Source of the DNA: Pseudanabaena biceps
Lineage (GTDB): Bacteria; Cyanobacteriota; Cyanobacteriia; Pseudanabaenales; Pseudanabaenaceae
DNA length: 64,000 nucleotides
Assembly: GCA_013361095.1 (NCBI GenBank)
Contig: JAATWA010000004.1
Coordinates: 103,520 to 167,519, forward strand
Direction of reading: 5' to 3'
Part shown: one piece after another, positions 18,709-28,648 of the stretch
Position numbering within the stretch: position 1 is the stretch's first letter
Layout: each line of letters begins with the position of its first letter
Notes under the pieces: model-generated
Database searches by the model: none
What the model saw: the letters and a program-made list of their open reading frames with translations, nothing else
What the model was told of the DNA's origin: nothing
Translations under genes and position numbers: made by a program

Positions 18709-19682
18709 GCAGCCTAACGTTTGTTAGATATGCCGATGATTTTGTTTGTCTTCATCCAGACAAAGAAGTAATAGATAAAGCTAAGGTCATTCTTCAAGAA
18801 TGGCTCAAAGAAGTTGGGTTGGAAGTTAGTGATAGAAAGACTCGTGTGACTCATACCTCCAGTGGATTTGATTTCCTTGGATTCAATATCCGTCAGTACA
18901 AGGTGGGCAAACACAAGAGTGGTAAATCTAGAAATGGAAACCGCTTAGGCTTCAAAACACTAATCATGCCATCTAAGGACAAGGCAAAGAAGCACTACGA
19001 GAAAATAGCGGATGTCATATCTAGCCATAGCTCAGCCCCACAAAAGGCATTAGTGTTAAGGCTGAATCCCATCATACGTGGATGGGCTAATTACTACTCT
19101 ACTGGAGTCAGTAAAGCCACTTTCGCCAAGTTAGATCATCTAATTTGGCAACGTATAACGAGATGGTGTAAGCGTCGTCACCATAACAAATCGGCTAAAT
19201 GGGTCAATGCTAAATACTTTAGGATTATCAATGGCAGAAGTTGGGTATTTAGTGATGGAATTTTCTCCCTCACATCCCATGCCGAAGTCCCCATTGTCAG
19301 ACATACAAGGGTTAGAGGCAATAAATCTCCCTACGATGGGGATTTACCTTACTGGGCTGCTAGACTGGGGAAACATCCCCTGCTGCCAGTTTCAGTTTCT
19401 AAACTCCTCAAGTCTCAGAATAGCAAGTGTAATCACTGTGGATTAACTTTCAGAGATGGAGACGTTTGGGAGGTTGACCACATTATCCCTTGCTCCTTGG
19501 GCGGAGGTAATGGATACGCAAATCTTCATCTCCTTCATCGTCATTGCCATGATTCTAAAACTGCTTCTGATGGCAGTCTCCAACGTACCCATGATAATGG
19601 TCAAATCATTGAGGAGCCGAATGAAGCTAAAGTTTCAAGTTCGGTTCTGAAGACAAGTGGCTCTCGTGAGAGAGTCACTTAG
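18709..19682 (+). pseudogene. Group II intron reverse transcriptase/maturase, 5'-truncated
   Basis: The frame begins inside the reverse transcriptase at LTFVRYADDFVCLHPDKEV, with the YADD active site. Maturase domain X follows (LRLNPIIRGWANYYSTGVSK), then an HNH endonuclease (CNHCGLTFRDGDVWEVDHII and LHRHCHDSK). The first 250 or so residues, including RT motifs 1-4, are absent. The end of the frame runs through domain V and VI of the intron RNA, as in copy 2. The long open frame in a fragment suggests recent truncation. Confidence 0.88.
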
Positions 19683-19696
19683 TTTAACTTTACTAC
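18709..19696 (+). mobile_element. Group II intron, 3' part (fragment of copy 1)
   Basis: From AGCAGCCTAACG at about 18709 onward the sequence is nearly identical to 60486-61474 in the longer intron copy. It covers the last two thirds of the maturase gene, domain V at 19614-19647 (GAGCCGAA pairing with TTCGGTTC), the domain VI stem and a 3' end at TTACTAC (about 19696). Domains I-III and the 5' splice site are missing, so it cannot splice alone. The left boundary sits next to the IS21 element. Confidence 0.9.
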
Positions 19697-19961
19697 GTGA
19701 TCCCCACCTACACTTCGCCTTGGTGGTTACTTGGGTTGCTCTTGGTGCTGGGATTGAGAAAGATTAGCGAAAAGAACTTACAAACTCGTTCAGCTGTAAC
19801 AGATTCATAACCATAATTAATCTCATTTGTGATTTAATTACTTATTGACATCACTCCCAAAAGTTTTCTCTATGCACAAACTAATTTTTTCTCCTTTGCA
19901 TAACCTAAGCCCACTTTATTGAGTTAGAGCCAAATCAAAATTTTAGAGCTTCAATTTTACA

Positions 19962-20016
19962 ATTGATAGTTAATATCAATAAAAGGGTTGACAAATTTTG
20001 CTAGACTAGATTAATC
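19962..20016 (+). promoter_or_regulatory. Putative promoter and dyad for the TonB receptor gene
   Basis: ATTGATA (19962-19968) and TATCAAT (19974-19980) form a perfect 7-base dyad. Just downstream TTGACA (19988-19993) and TTAATC (20011-20016) are spaced by 17 bases like -35 and -10 boxes. The dyad is AT-rich like iron-regulator sites but does not match a full Fur consensus. The assignment is inference from position. Confidence 0.45.
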
Positions 20017-20070
20017 TTTGTAATCTAATGACAATTTATAGCAATAAGTTAAGTTTGTGAGGAGTGACAG

Positions 20071-22518
20071 TTGAAAGAATTTATGTATAGCTTTGGGGTC
20101 GCAAGTGCGATTGTGGTGATCCTTGCCCCTGTTGTACAAGCCCAAACCCCAATCACAAATATTCAGGTTAGACAGGTAGGGGATAGCTTAGAACTTTTAT
20201 TAGAGAGTGAGCGGGCGATCGCCTCTGAAGTCAACCAAAGAGTTGAGGGCAACCAGCTCATCCTCGAAATCCCTAATGCTCAACTAGAATCCAATGTAAC
20301 CCAATCGCTGTTATCAGCTCCCATCGCAGGTATTCAAGACATTAGCGCTGCCCAACAGCCTAACAATGTTGTGAAAATAACCCTTATAGGTGAAACCACC
20401 GCACCTGCAATCAACGTGCAGTCTGGTGATTCTGGTTTAGTCTTCAAAATCATTTCCAATACTTTTGCTGGAAATACTGAAGATGATGAAGAGACAGAAC
20501 TAGTAATTACAGCAAATAGAACAGAACAAAAGCCTTCAAGAGTTTCCCGATCTGTGACTGTGATTGAACGAGAAGAAATTGAACGTCAAACTCAATCCAA
20601 TCAAGATCTTGGCTCAGTCTTGGCAAAAGTTGTACCTGGATTATCACCTTCGACAGAAACGACAAGTTCTTTTGGACAAACGCTACGGGGGCGCAATGTT
20701 TCCGTTTTGATTGATGGTGTGCCGCAAAGTACCAACAGAAATGCGCAACGGGATTTGCGAACTATTGATCCTAGTGTAATTGAACGGATTGAAGTTTTAC
20801 GCGGTCCTAGTGCTATCTATGGTGATGGCGCAACGGGCGGGATTATTAATATCATTACCCGCAAGAGTGCTAAAGAGCCTTTTGCCGCAAAGACAACCAT
20901 CGGCACTAATTTTTCGCCGACAAACCTTCAGAATAGTTTTGGTTATCGATTACAGCAATCAGTTTCTGGAACTGATGACAAATTAAGTTACTTTGCTGAC
21001 GCATCGCTCTCCACCACTGGAGGCAGGTTTGATTCAGCAGGCGATCGCATTCCACCCGATCCATTGGGGCAAGGAGGTTTAGCCGATCTCACCACCCTCA
21101 ATTTATTTGCGAAGCTCGGCTATCAAATTGACGATACCTCTAACATTCAGTTTAGTGTCAATCATTTTAACGACCAACAAAATTCTAGATTTGCTCTCAA
21201 CCCAACACCAAGCGGAACAAAGGCAGAAGCTAGGGCAGGACTAGAATTACCCAATCAACCCAACACGAAAAATACGATTCTTAACCTCGCATACAGTAAC
21301 GCCAATATCTTTGGTAGCAAGGTGAATGGACAAGTTTACTATCGCAACTATTCCAGCCGTTTCTATCCCTTTGACGACGACTCTAAAAGTTCTACATTTG
21401 GTGGGTTTGTACTACAATCGCAAGTGCAATCAGATAAGATTGGTGGGCGCTTAGACATCAATACTCCTCTCGCCGAAGATAACCGCCTTAACTTACTTTG
21501 GGGCGTGGATTATGCCCATGAAAGTACCTCACAACCAGCCGATCTATTTGACGAAGCCATTTTTGAAGCTAGTAATGGACTTGTTTTTCGCCCCAATGGT
21601 CGTCGCAATTTTTCACCGACTTTAAACCAAAATAATCTTGGTCTATTTGCCCAACTCACTTGGAATGCGAACGAGCAATTCTCAGTCAATGGTGGTGTTC
21701 GCCAAGAATTTATTGGCGTTAATATCGGTGACTTTACCACCCTTGCAGGCAATCAGGTTGGGGGCGGTAAGTTAGACTACAGTGCCACACTTTTTAATGT
21801 TGGTGCTGCTTATTCTATTAGTGACAATATCGACCTTTTCGGAAGTTTTGCCCAAGGTTTTTCGACTACCGATGTAGCTAGAGTTTTACGCACAGCCCCC
21901 GCGGGATTTAACGTGGCAGCCCTACGTCCCGAAGCCCAGCGAGTTGATAACTACGAAATTGGTGTTCGTGGCACTTGGGATACAGTCAAAGCTTCCCTAA
22001 CAGCTTTCACCAGCTATTCAAACCTCGGCACAACCTTTGATGCTCAATTTAATACCCTCCGTGATCCTCAAAGGATTTATGGGGTAGAGGCAGATTTTCG
22101 CGTAGCAGTTAATGAGCAATTGGCATTAGGGGGAACCTTTACCTATAGCGAAGGTGAGCGGGATGTGAATCGAGATGGGGACTTTGAAAGTCCCTTACCA
22201 AACTTCCAAATTACCCCGATCAAACTCACAGGGTTTGTGGAATTTCAAGCGACTCCACAATGGTCAAATCGTTTCCAGTTAAATTATCTAGGCAGCCGCG
22301 ATCCCAAAGGCACTGGCTTTGGATTAGATCGAGTTGATAGTTATCTAACTGCGGATTTAATGAGTAGCTATGACACTGGTTCTGGCAAAATCCAGCTTGG
22401 CATTGAAAACCTTTTCAATTCCCAATATTTTCCAGTCATTTCACAGGTATCTGGTGGTCGTACTAAATATGCAGGACAAGGAACCACGGTTACCTTAAGC
22501 TATAGCATCAATTGGTAA
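20071..22518 (+). CDS. TonB-dependent siderophore receptor with AMIN domain
   Basis: An 815-residue outer-membrane receptor. Residues 1-25 are a signal peptide ending VVQA. An AMIN domain follows (about 28-115), an addition typical of cyanobacterial receptors. A TonB-box-like ELVITANRTEQ sits near 145. The plug domain spans about 155-275 (SVTVIEREEIERQ, LRGRNVSVLIDGVPQ, IERIEVLRGPSAIYGDGATG, IINIITRKS). A 22-strand barrel ends in the aromatic VTLSYSINW. The start is TTG at 20071, with AGGAG six bases upstream; the ATG at 20083 is the alternative. It probably imports the ferric siderophore made by the downstream cluster. Confidence 0.93.
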   Translation: MKEFMYSFGVASAIVVILAPVVQAQTPITNIQVRQVGDSLELLLESERAIASEVNQRVEGNQLILEIPNAQLESNVTQSLLSAPIAGIQDISAAQQPNNVVKITLIGETTAPAINVQSGDSGLVFKIISNTFAGNTEDDEETELVITANRTEQKPSRVSRSVTVIEREEIERQTQSNQDLGSVLAKVVPGLSPSTETTSSFGQTLRGRNVSVLIDGVPQSTNRNAQRDLRTIDPSVIERIEVLRGPSAIYGDGATGGIINIITRKSAKEPFAAKTTIGTNFSPTNLQNSFGYRLQQSVSGTDDKLSYFADASLSTTGGRFDSAGDRIPPDPLGQGGLADLTTLNLFAKLGYQIDDTSNIQFSVNHFNDQQNSRFALNPTPSGTKAEARAGLELPNQPNTKNTILNLAYSNANIFGSKVNGQVYYRNYSSRFYPFDDDSKSSTFGGFVLQSQVQSDKIGGRLDINTPLAEDNRLNLLWGVDYAHESTSQPADLFDEAIFEASNGLVFRPNGRRNFSPTLNQNNLGLFAQLTWNANEQFSVNGGVRQEFIGVNIGDFTTLAGNQVGGGKLDYSATLFNVGAAYSISDNIDLFGSFAQGFSTTDVARVLRTAPAGFNVAALRPEAQRVDNYEIGVRGTWDTVKASLTAFTSYSNLGTTFDAQFNTLRDPQRIYGVEADFRVAVNEQLALGGTFTYSEGERDVNRDGDFESPLPNFQITPIKLTGFVEFQATPQWSNRFQLNYLGSRDPKGTGFGLDRVDSYLTADLMSSYDTGSGKIQLGIENLFNSQYFPVISQVSGGRTKYAGQGTTVTLSYSINW

Positions 22519-22677
22519 AATCATGTCAGCAGTGAGGTTTTGGAGTTTCTAATTAGAGTGCTTGCTTAGTAGACAGGATAAAGAGATTAAAAAGATGAAA
22601 AGTCTAGACAAAAATCTACCTTTTCTCTTTTTATTTTAGATACTTCCTTCCCACCGAAGCAATAGACACATAAAACC

Positions 22678-22720
22678 AAGAATAGACGTTGCGGCACTTC
22701 GCGCCGCAACGTCTATTCTT
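22678..22720. terminator. 18-base perfect inverted repeat
   Basis: Left arm 22678-22695 (starting AAGAATAGACG) pairs with right arm 22703-22720 around ACTTCGC. It sits between the receptor gene and the binding-protein gene. The 3' arm ends in CTATTCTTT, only moderately U-rich, so termination or attenuation between the two genes is possible. The ACTTCGCG core resembles hairpins at 43514 and 48611. Confidence 0.6.
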
Positions 22721-22770
22721 TCACTGGGAAGTGAGTAAGACTTTTAGGTAAATGATTAGGAAAGTATTTC

Positions 22771-23751
22771 ATGAAAAAAAAGACTTTTAAGCTTCAATTA
22801 GTACCTCTTTCTCTAGGGATAATATTTTGTTTATTGCTGATGATCAGTAGTTGTTCCCCCCAGCAACAGGGGCGATCGCTAGTAAATCTCACAGAAAGAG
22901 CAGAAATTACTCAAACTGGGCGAAAAATACGGCACGCTATGGGTGAGACGGTGGTGAGTAAAAAGCCCAAACGAGTTGTTGTACTGACCAATGAAGGGAC
23001 AGATATGTTGATTGCTCTGGGGGTTAAACCTATCGGTGCAGTCAAATCGTGGCAGGGTGATCCGTTCTATGACTACATTGATGCAAAATTAGCATCGGTG
23101 GTGGTGGTGGGCGATGAATTTCAGCCAAATTTAGAGAAAATTATTGCTCTCAAACCAGATTTAATTATCGGCTCGAAAGTAAGACAGAAACAGGTCTATC
23201 AACAATTAGCGGCGATCGCACCCACTGTCTTCTCTGAGACATTAGGCGGCACTTGGAAGGAGAATTTACAACTCTATGCCCAAGCCCTGAATCAAGAAGA
23301 AAAAGCCACCGCATTACTAGCCGCATGGGATCAAAAAGTTGCTACTTTAAAAGAAAAATTAGGAGCTAATCCGCCGACTGTTTCACTGCTACGTTTTCTG
23401 CCGGGGACTGCAAAAATTTATTATCAAAAGTCTTTTCCTGGACAAATTGTGGCAGAAGTGGGTTTACTTCGTCCAGAGATTCAAAGAAAAGATAGTTTTG
23501 CAGACGGAGTTGGTTTAGAAAGTATTCAAAATATAGAGGCAGATTATCTTTTTTACTTTACCCATAATGAAAAAGATAATAAGGGGACAGAAACCCAAAT
23601 TCAATGGTTTAGGCATCCCCTTTGGACTAAATTAAAGGTTGTGCAGAATCAGAATGTTTATGAAGTTAGCGATGCAGAATGGACAAGCTCTAGCGGCATC
23701 CTCGCGGCAAATCAAGTTTTAGATGATTTGTCTAAGCATCTCTTAAAATAG
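22771..23751 (+). CDS. Iron-siderophore ABC transporter substrate-binding lipoprotein
   Basis: A 326-residue FecB/FhuD-type periplasmic binding protein. A lipoprotein signal with basic N-terminus, hydrophobic core and lipobox MISSC puts the lipidated Cys at 28. The mature part has the PBP-like halves: PKRVVVLTNEGTDMLIALGV, LEKIIALKPDLIIGS, and a C-terminal LFYFTHNEK to QVLDDLSKHL. It would take ferric siderophore from the receptor and pass it to the FecCD permeases encoded on the opposite strand just downstream. The genes converge with only 115 bases between them. Confidence 0.92.
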   Translation: MKKKTFKLQLVPLSLGIIFCLLLMISSCSPQQQGRSLVNLTERAEITQTGRKIRHAMGETVVSKKPKRVVVLTNEGTDMLIALGVKPIGAVKSWQGDPFYDYIDAKLASVVVVGDEFQPNLEKIIALKPDLIIGSKVRQKQVYQQLAAIAPTVFSETLGGTWKENLQLYAQALNQEEKATALLAAWDQKVATLKEKLGANPPTVSLLRFLPGTAKIYYQKSFPGQIVAEVGLLRPEIQRKDSFADGVGLESIQNIEADYLFYFTHNEKDNKGTETQIQWFRHPLWTKLKVVQNQNVYEVSDAEWTSSSGILAANQVLDDLSKHLLK

Positions 23752-23866
23752 CTCTAAAGCCTTACAAGACGTTGGGCAGTTAAATCGGTGATTAGTGAAG
23801 GCATTTGCTTGCGTCTTTTTTATCGTTTTTAAGTACCCATCATCTGTTAACTAACCAATGCCACTG

Positions 23867-24652
23867 TTACCTCTTTGCGCTTAAGGGAATACACATGGGA
23901 GTACCTGCGATCGGGTCAGGGTAAATGCGACATTTTAAATTAAATACAGATTGGACAATTTCTGCGGTAATTACGGTCTCTGGTTCTCCCTCTGCAAAAA
24001 TTTGTCCATCTTTAATCGCCACTAGATAATCAGCATAGCGACAGGCTTGATTCAAGTCATGCAAAACCATTACAATCGTGCGTCCTTGCTGTTGATTGAG
24101 TTCATGGAGCAGATCCAATACTTCCATTTGATGGGCTAGATCCAGAAAAGTAGTTGGCTCGTCTAATAGAAGAATTTTGGTGTTTTGGGCAAGCGCCATC
24201 GCAATCCAAGCCCGTTGTCGCTGTCCGCCCGATAGGGTGTCGAGGGGGCGATCGCTAAGTTCAATCAAGTCAGTCATTTCCAAGGCTTGCTGCACAAATC
24301 GCTCATCCTGTACTGACCATTGCTGCATCCAATTTTGGTAGGGATATCTTCCCTGAGCGACCAGATCTTTGACGGTTAAACCTTCGGGGGCGATCGGATT
24401 TTGGGGTAATAGTCCTAGCTGTTGAGCAACAGATTTAGTCGATCGCTTGATGATCGATTTACCATCTAGATAGACAGCACCGCCACTGGGTTTGAGCAAT
24501 CTAGCTAGTCCGCGCAATAAGGTGGATTTCCCACAACCATTTGCACCAACTAGCGCCGTCACCTTTTCGATGGGAACAGTGAGACTTAGTTCCTGAATGA
24601 TCGTAGTATTTTCGTAGGCTAGGGATAAATTCTGAGCAATTAGTTCTGGCAT
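23867..24652 (-). CDS. Iron-siderophore ABC transporter ATP-binding protein
   Basis: A 261-residue FecE/FhuC-type ATPase. Walker A is GANGCGKST near residue 36, the signature LSGGQRQRAWIAMAL near 140, Walker B ILLLDEPTTFLDLAHQ, and the switch His VMVLHDLNQACRYADY. It powers the two permeases encoded directly upstream, 14 bases from the FecD-like gene, so all three form one minus-strand operon. Full length with no lesion. Confidence 0.94.
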   Translation of the reverse strand: MPELIAQNLSLAYENTTIIQELSLTVPIEKVTALVGANGCGKSTLLRGLARLLKPSGGAVYLDGKSIIKRSTKSVAQQLGLLPQNPIAPEGLTVKDLVAQGRYPYQNWMQQWSVQDERFVQQALEMTDLIELSDRPLDTLSGGQRQRAWIAMALAQNTKILLLDEPTTFLDLAHQMEVLDLLHELNQQQGRTIVMVLHDLNQACRYADYLVAIKDGQIFAEGEPETVITAEIVQSVFNLKCRIYPDPIAGTPMCIPLSAKR

Positions 24653-24666
24653 TGGTTTCTGAATGA

Positions 24667-25704
24667 TTAGGAATGACGATTGTGAATAAGTAGATAGATA
24701 AAGAATGGTGCGCCGATCGCGGCAATTACGACACCGCAGGGAATCTCAATCGGGGCAAAAACAGAGCGTCCAATCAAATCGGCGATCGCGACCAGAAGTC
24801 CACCGATCAGCCCTGCGATCGGCAGAAGATTTTGATGATTAGCACCAACAATTTTCCGTCCAATATGAGGAGCCATCAGACCGACAAAGCTAATTGCCCC
24901 TGCCGTCGCCACTGATGCTCCTGCTAAGCCCACGGCGACAATTACCAATAATCCACGTTGCCACTCCACTCGACTGCCTAATCCCCTTGCCACGTCATCG
25001 CCAAGACTTAAGACATTGAGTTGACGGGATAGAGACAAGGCAATGGGAATACCAGTAACACACCAAGGCAAAAAAGCAAAAAACTGTTCCCATGTCCGCC
25101 CATAGACACTACCTGCTAACCAAACTAGGGCTTGGCTAACATCATAAATGGAACCAAAAGTAATTAATAAACTGGTAAAAGCACTAGCGATCGCCGATAG
25201 ACCAATGCCTAACAGAATCAGTAAAATCGGTGAACTGCCCCTATTCCATGCCAATCCATAAATTAAAGCTGCCATCACCAAGGCTCCTGCAAACGCTGAC
25301 AATGGCAAAGCATAGATTGGCGCAGCGGGAAATAGAATGATTGTAGCAACCGCCGCTAAACTCGCCCCTCCATTGATGCCAATGATACTAGGATCAGCCA
25401 AAGGATTGCGGGTTAATCCCTGAAAGATCGTGCCTGAAATCGCCAAAGCCAGACCCACCATAAAAGCAACAAGGCTACGCGGTAATCGTAACGTATAGAT
25501 CACAAATAGGTGATCGGGATTACCTGTATCGATCCCAAATAGAGTTTTGAGAATATCCAAAACTGCGATCGGATATTCTCCCTTGCCCACATTCAGAGTG
25601 AAGGCGATAAATCCCAAGATTACCAAAATAGCGACAGTCGCAGGTAAACGACGATCCACATAAAAAGATAGAACGGGATTACGGATAGTCAGCCATTGTT
25701 TCAT
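24667..25704 (-). CDS. FecCD-type iron-siderophore permease (second)
   Basis: A 345-residue inner-membrane permease with about nine or ten transmembrane helices. The conserved family segments are RLPRSLVAFMVGLALAISG, GLTRNPLADPSIIGINGGAS and GAISFVGLMAPHIGRKIVG, the last being the ATPase-contact loop. It forms a heterodimer with the preceding permease, whose stop overlaps this start by four bases (translational coupling). Full length. Confidence 0.94.
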   Translation of the reverse strand: MKQWLTIRNPVLSFYVDRRLPATVAILVILGFIAFTLNVGKGEYPIAVLDILKTLFGIDTGNPDHLFVIYTLRLPRSLVAFMVGLALAISGTIFQGLTRNPLADPSIIGINGGASLAAVATIILFPAAPIYALPLSAFAGALVMAALIYGLAWNRGSSPILLILLGIGLSAIASAFTSLLITFGSIYDVSQALVWLAGSVYGRTWEQFFAFLPWCVTGIPIALSLSRQLNVLSLGDDVARGLGSRVEWQRGLLVIVAVGLAGASVATAGAISFVGLMAPHIGRKIVGANHQNLLPIAGLIGGLLVAIADLIGRSVFAPIEIPCGVVIAAIGAPFFIYLLIHNRHS

Positions 25705-26726
25705 TTTTTCACCTTTGATTTCACCAAATAGACAAACACGGGTGCGCCAACCAATGCCGTCATGATGCCCACAGGCAGTTCTTGGGGTTTGAGTAATAAC
25801 CTTGCGGCAATATCTGATACCAATAAAAGAATGGAACCAAAAACCGCAGAGTAAGGCAAAATCCAGCGATAATCAGTTTTGATAAAAAAGCGTACTCCAT
25901 GGGGTACAACTAGCCCCACAAAGCCAATCGGTCCCGCGATCGCCACAGAACTTCCTGCCAATAACACCACACTGGTTGCCGTCAGGAGTTTAATCCACAG
26001 GGTTTGTTGTCCTAAACTGGTGGCAATTTCTTCGCCGAGGCTCATGGTGGTAATTTGTTTGCCTAGAAGGAAAGCAAGAATTAATCCCACGACCATTAAG
26101 GGCAGTACATATAAAAATAAATCAAAATCTCGACCTGCTAAGGAACCCGCTAACCAGAAGCGAATTTCTTCTAGGGTTTGTTGGCTGACGATTAAAATTG
26201 CCGTGGTAATGGAAGAGATAAAAGCGGCGATCGCTGCTCCTGCGATCGTGAGATTTAATGGGGTTGCGCCGCCTGCACCAAGGGAGGCTAAGCTATAAAC
26301 CACCACCGCCGCGATCGCAGCCCCTATAAAGGCGGCGATCGCATAGACCGTGAGTGATGAGCTACCAAAGAAAAATAATGTCCCCACTACTGCTAACGCA
26401 CCACCCGCACTAATGCCCAAGATCCCTGTTTCTGCTAAAGGATTGCGAGTTAGGCCCTGCATTAACGCTCCCGATACAGATAGAGATGCACCAACGGCTA
26501 TGGCAATTAGCGATCGCGGTAAGCGTACTGTTTGGATTACTAAATGGTCAAAGGAATTATCAAATTCTGTAAAAGATTTGAGAATTATCTCTAAGGAAAT
26601 ATCCCTAGCCCCCAAAGTAACGCTATAAATCAGGCAAATAATTAAGGCGATCGCGACCAATATTAAACCTGCGATCGGTGATGCTCTTAGATATCTAGGT
26701 GGACGCGAGAAAGATAGTTGGGACAT
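25701..26726 (-). CDS. FecCD-type iron-siderophore permease (first)
   Basis: A 341-residue permease and the first gene of the minus-strand uptake operon. It shows VRLPRSLIAIAVGASLSVSG, GLTRNPLAETGILGISAGGA, and GPIGFVGLVVPHGVRFF before the last helices. Paralogous to its partner across the whole length. Its start faces the biosynthetic operon across a 422-base divergent region, so both could be switched by one iron-responsive regulator. Confidence 0.94.
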   Translation of the reverse strand: MSQLSFSRPPRYLRASPIAGLILVAIALIICLIYSVTLGARDISLEIILKSFTEFDNSFDHLVIQTVRLPRSLIAIAVGASLSVSGALMQGLTRNPLAETGILGISAGGALAVVGTLFFFGSSSLTVYAIAAFIGAAIAAVVVYSLASLGAGGATPLNLTIAGAAIAAFISSITTAILIVSQQTLEEIRFWLAGSLAGRDFDLFLYVLPLMVVGLILAFLLGKQITTMSLGEEIATSLGQQTLWIKLLTATSVVLLAGSSVAIAGPIGFVGLVVPHGVRFFIKTDYRWILPYSAVFGSILLLVSDIAARLLLKPQELPVGIMTALVGAPVFVYLVKSKVKK

Positions 26727-26800
26727 GGAGTATTGATCACTTAACTTTTGTAAGTAACTTGCAATTGGTCTGTTATTTTGCTACTAATTTTAGTACCAAA

Positions 26801-26815
26801 TGCTAATTAATAGCA
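26801..26815 (-). promoter_or_regulatory. Small dyad upstream of the permease operon
   Basis: TGCTA (26801-26805) and TAGCA (26811-26815) are perfect half-sites around ATTAA, 75 bases upstream of the first permease gene. It is AT-rich and well placed for an operator, but no clear promoter boxes could be set beside it. The remainder of 26727-27050 shows nothing recognisable. Confidence 0.25.
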
Positions 26816-27054
26816 ATAAGAATATCCCATATTTAGCTGTACCTTCTTCTAGCTATGGTTCTTATAAGTAAAACTATAACCTGTCATCAATTAGGCATTT
26901 CAGTATTTTCAATTTTCTCGTCAATCTTCTTGCTGGGTTGGTTGCCTATATCTATCGCGAGTCTAAAGCTGCTTTAGATCTTCAGCCTAAAGGCTTGCCT
27001 GCTCTGCCTGCTGCTATCTTTTAGCTCATCGAACTCACATTAACTAAAAAGCTA

Positions 27055-27109
27055 TTGACAAAGATTCCTAATTAAAGTTAATTTATTAAAAACCAATCTT
27101 AATAAGATT
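27055..27109 (+). promoter_or_regulatory. Putative promoter and dyad for siderophore biosynthesis
   Basis: TTGACA (27055-27060), 17 bases, TTAATT (27078-27083). A dyad AATCTT-AAT-AAGATT (27095-27109) overlaps the expected transcription start. The box spacing and sequences match those before the receptor gene, where the dyad is instead upstream of the -35. Iron control is inferred from the genes served, not from a consensus match. Confidence 0.45.
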
Positions 27110-27148
27110 AATTGTCAATAAACCAGAAATCTTCATTACAAAAAACTA

Positions 27149-28552
27149 ATGCAACAACTTTGTGATGATTTAGGGCAAGTGATTCCATATGCTCCTAATC
27201 CAACGACTATACAGGGGCGATCGCTGCCGGGGACTCATTCTCAGGCATATCTAGAACGCCAAACACTGCGAGAATCTAATGCTCTCAGTTATCCCCGCCG
27301 CATTCCCATGGCGATTCGGGAGGCAAAAGGGATTTTTGTGACGGATGTAGACGGTAATGTCTATTATGACTGTCTTGCAGGGGCGGGAACCCTTGCCCTT
27401 GGGCATAATCATCCAGTGGTCATTGAGGCAATGCAACAGACATTGGCAGGGAATTATCCTTTGCATACTTTGGATTTGACGACACCGATTAAGGATCGTT
27501 TTGTGGAGGAATTATTTGCCAGTTTGCCGAAAAATTTTGCGAAACGAGCAAAGATTCAATTCTGTGGTCCGACGGGTGCTGATGCTGTGGAAGCGGCTCT
27601 TAAATTGGTGAAAACAGCGACGGGACGAAGGAGTGTTCTCTCATTTTCCGGTGGTTACCACGGCATGAGTCATGGGGCGTTAAGTTTAACGGGAAATATT
27701 GCCCCAAAGTCTGCGGTAACGGGCTTGATGGCGGATGTTCATTTTCTACCCTATCCCTATGATTATCGTTGTCCGTTCGGGATTGGTGGTGAGACTGGAC
27801 AGCAGATTGGCAGTCGTTATATCGAGTATTTGCTAGCGGATCCTGAGAGTGGAATTGTGCCACCAGCGGGAATGATTTTGGAGGTTGTCCAAGGTGAGGG
27901 GGGGGTGATTCCAGCGCCAGATGCTTGGTTGCGAGAGATGAGGCGCATTACCAGTGAACGGGATATTCCGTTGATTGTGGATGAGATTCAGACGGGTTGG
28001 GGACGCACGGGTCATCTGTATGCGTTTGAACGGGCGGGAATTACCCCAGATGTGCTGTTACTGTCGAAGGCGATTGGTGGTTCTTTGCCTTTGTCAGTGG
28101 TTTTGTATGATGAGAAACTCGATTTGTGGAAACCGGGCGCTCATGCTGGCACGTTTCGGGGTAATCAGTTGGCTATGGCGGCGGGTACTGCCACGCTTAA
28201 CTATATTATTGAAAATCAATTGGTTGATTCTGTGCAAGTTTTAGGCGATCGCCTGAGGCAGAATTTACAACTAATACAAGAGCATCATCCTTGTATTGGT
28301 GATGTGCGGGGACGGGGTTTAATGATTGGGGTAGAGATTATCAATCCCAATGGTGGGCAAACGGCTTATCCAGAAATGGCACAACGGATTCAAGCGGCTT
28401 GTCTGAAACGGGGCTTAATTCTGGAGTTAGGCGGGCGTTTTGGGACGGTGGTACGTTTCCTACCGCCTCTGATCATTACAGCGGATCAGATTGATGTCAT
28501 CAGTGAAATTTTTGCGCAAGCGTTACAGGTCGCAGAACAGGAATTCGCCTAG
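27149..28552 (+). CDS. rhbA: Diaminobutyrate-2-oxoglutarate aminotransferase
   Basis: A 467-residue class III PLP aminotransferase of the RhbA/EctB/Dat type. It makes L-2,4-diaminobutyrate from aspartate semialdehyde and glutamate, the first step toward 1,3-diaminopropane. Visible motifs: FCGPTGADAVEAALKL, FSGGYHGMSHGALSLTGN, PLIVDEIQTGWGRTG, and LLLSKAIGGSLPLS with the PLP lysine at residue 307. No ectoine genes are present and a decarboxylase follows after 96 bases, so the siderophore role is favoured. First gene of the biosynthetic run. Confidence 0.93.
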   Translation: MQQLCDDLGQVIPYAPNPTTIQGRSLPGTHSQAYLERQTLRESNALSYPRRIPMAIREAKGIFVTDVDGNVYYDCLAGAGTLALGHNHPVVIEAMQQTLAGNYPLHTLDLTTPIKDRFVEELFASLPKNFAKRAKIQFCGPTGADAVEAALKLVKTATGRRSVLSFSGGYHGMSHGALSLTGNIAPKSAVTGLMADVHFLPYPYDYRCPFGIGGETGQQIGSRYIEYLLADPESGIVPPAGMILEVVQGEGGVIPAPDAWLREMRRITSERDIPLIVDEIQTGWGRTGHLYAFERAGITPDVLLLSKAIGGSLPLSVVLYDEKLDLWKPGAHAGTFRGNQLAMAAGTATLNYIIENQLVDSVQVLGDRLRQNLQLIQEHHPCIGDVRGRGLMIGVEIINPNGGQTAYPEMAQRIQAACLKRGLILELGGRFGTVVRFLPPLIITADQIDVISEIFAQALQVAEQEFA

Positions 28553-28648
28553 GGCGATTGCCATCCATCTTTTATCTAAAATCTGATATTCCTTTTTCTG
28601 TATTAGTTTTAGCGGATCATTGTCTTTACTAATCTATCCATCTTTCCT

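Noticed and set aside
25879..26628. Plus-strand frames opposite the first permease
   Set aside because: No motif or start signal; they are shadows of a well-conserved gene.
26727..27148. Classical Fur box (GATAATGATAATCATTATC-like)
   Set aside because: No 19-base match was seen; only shorter AT-rich dyads are reported.
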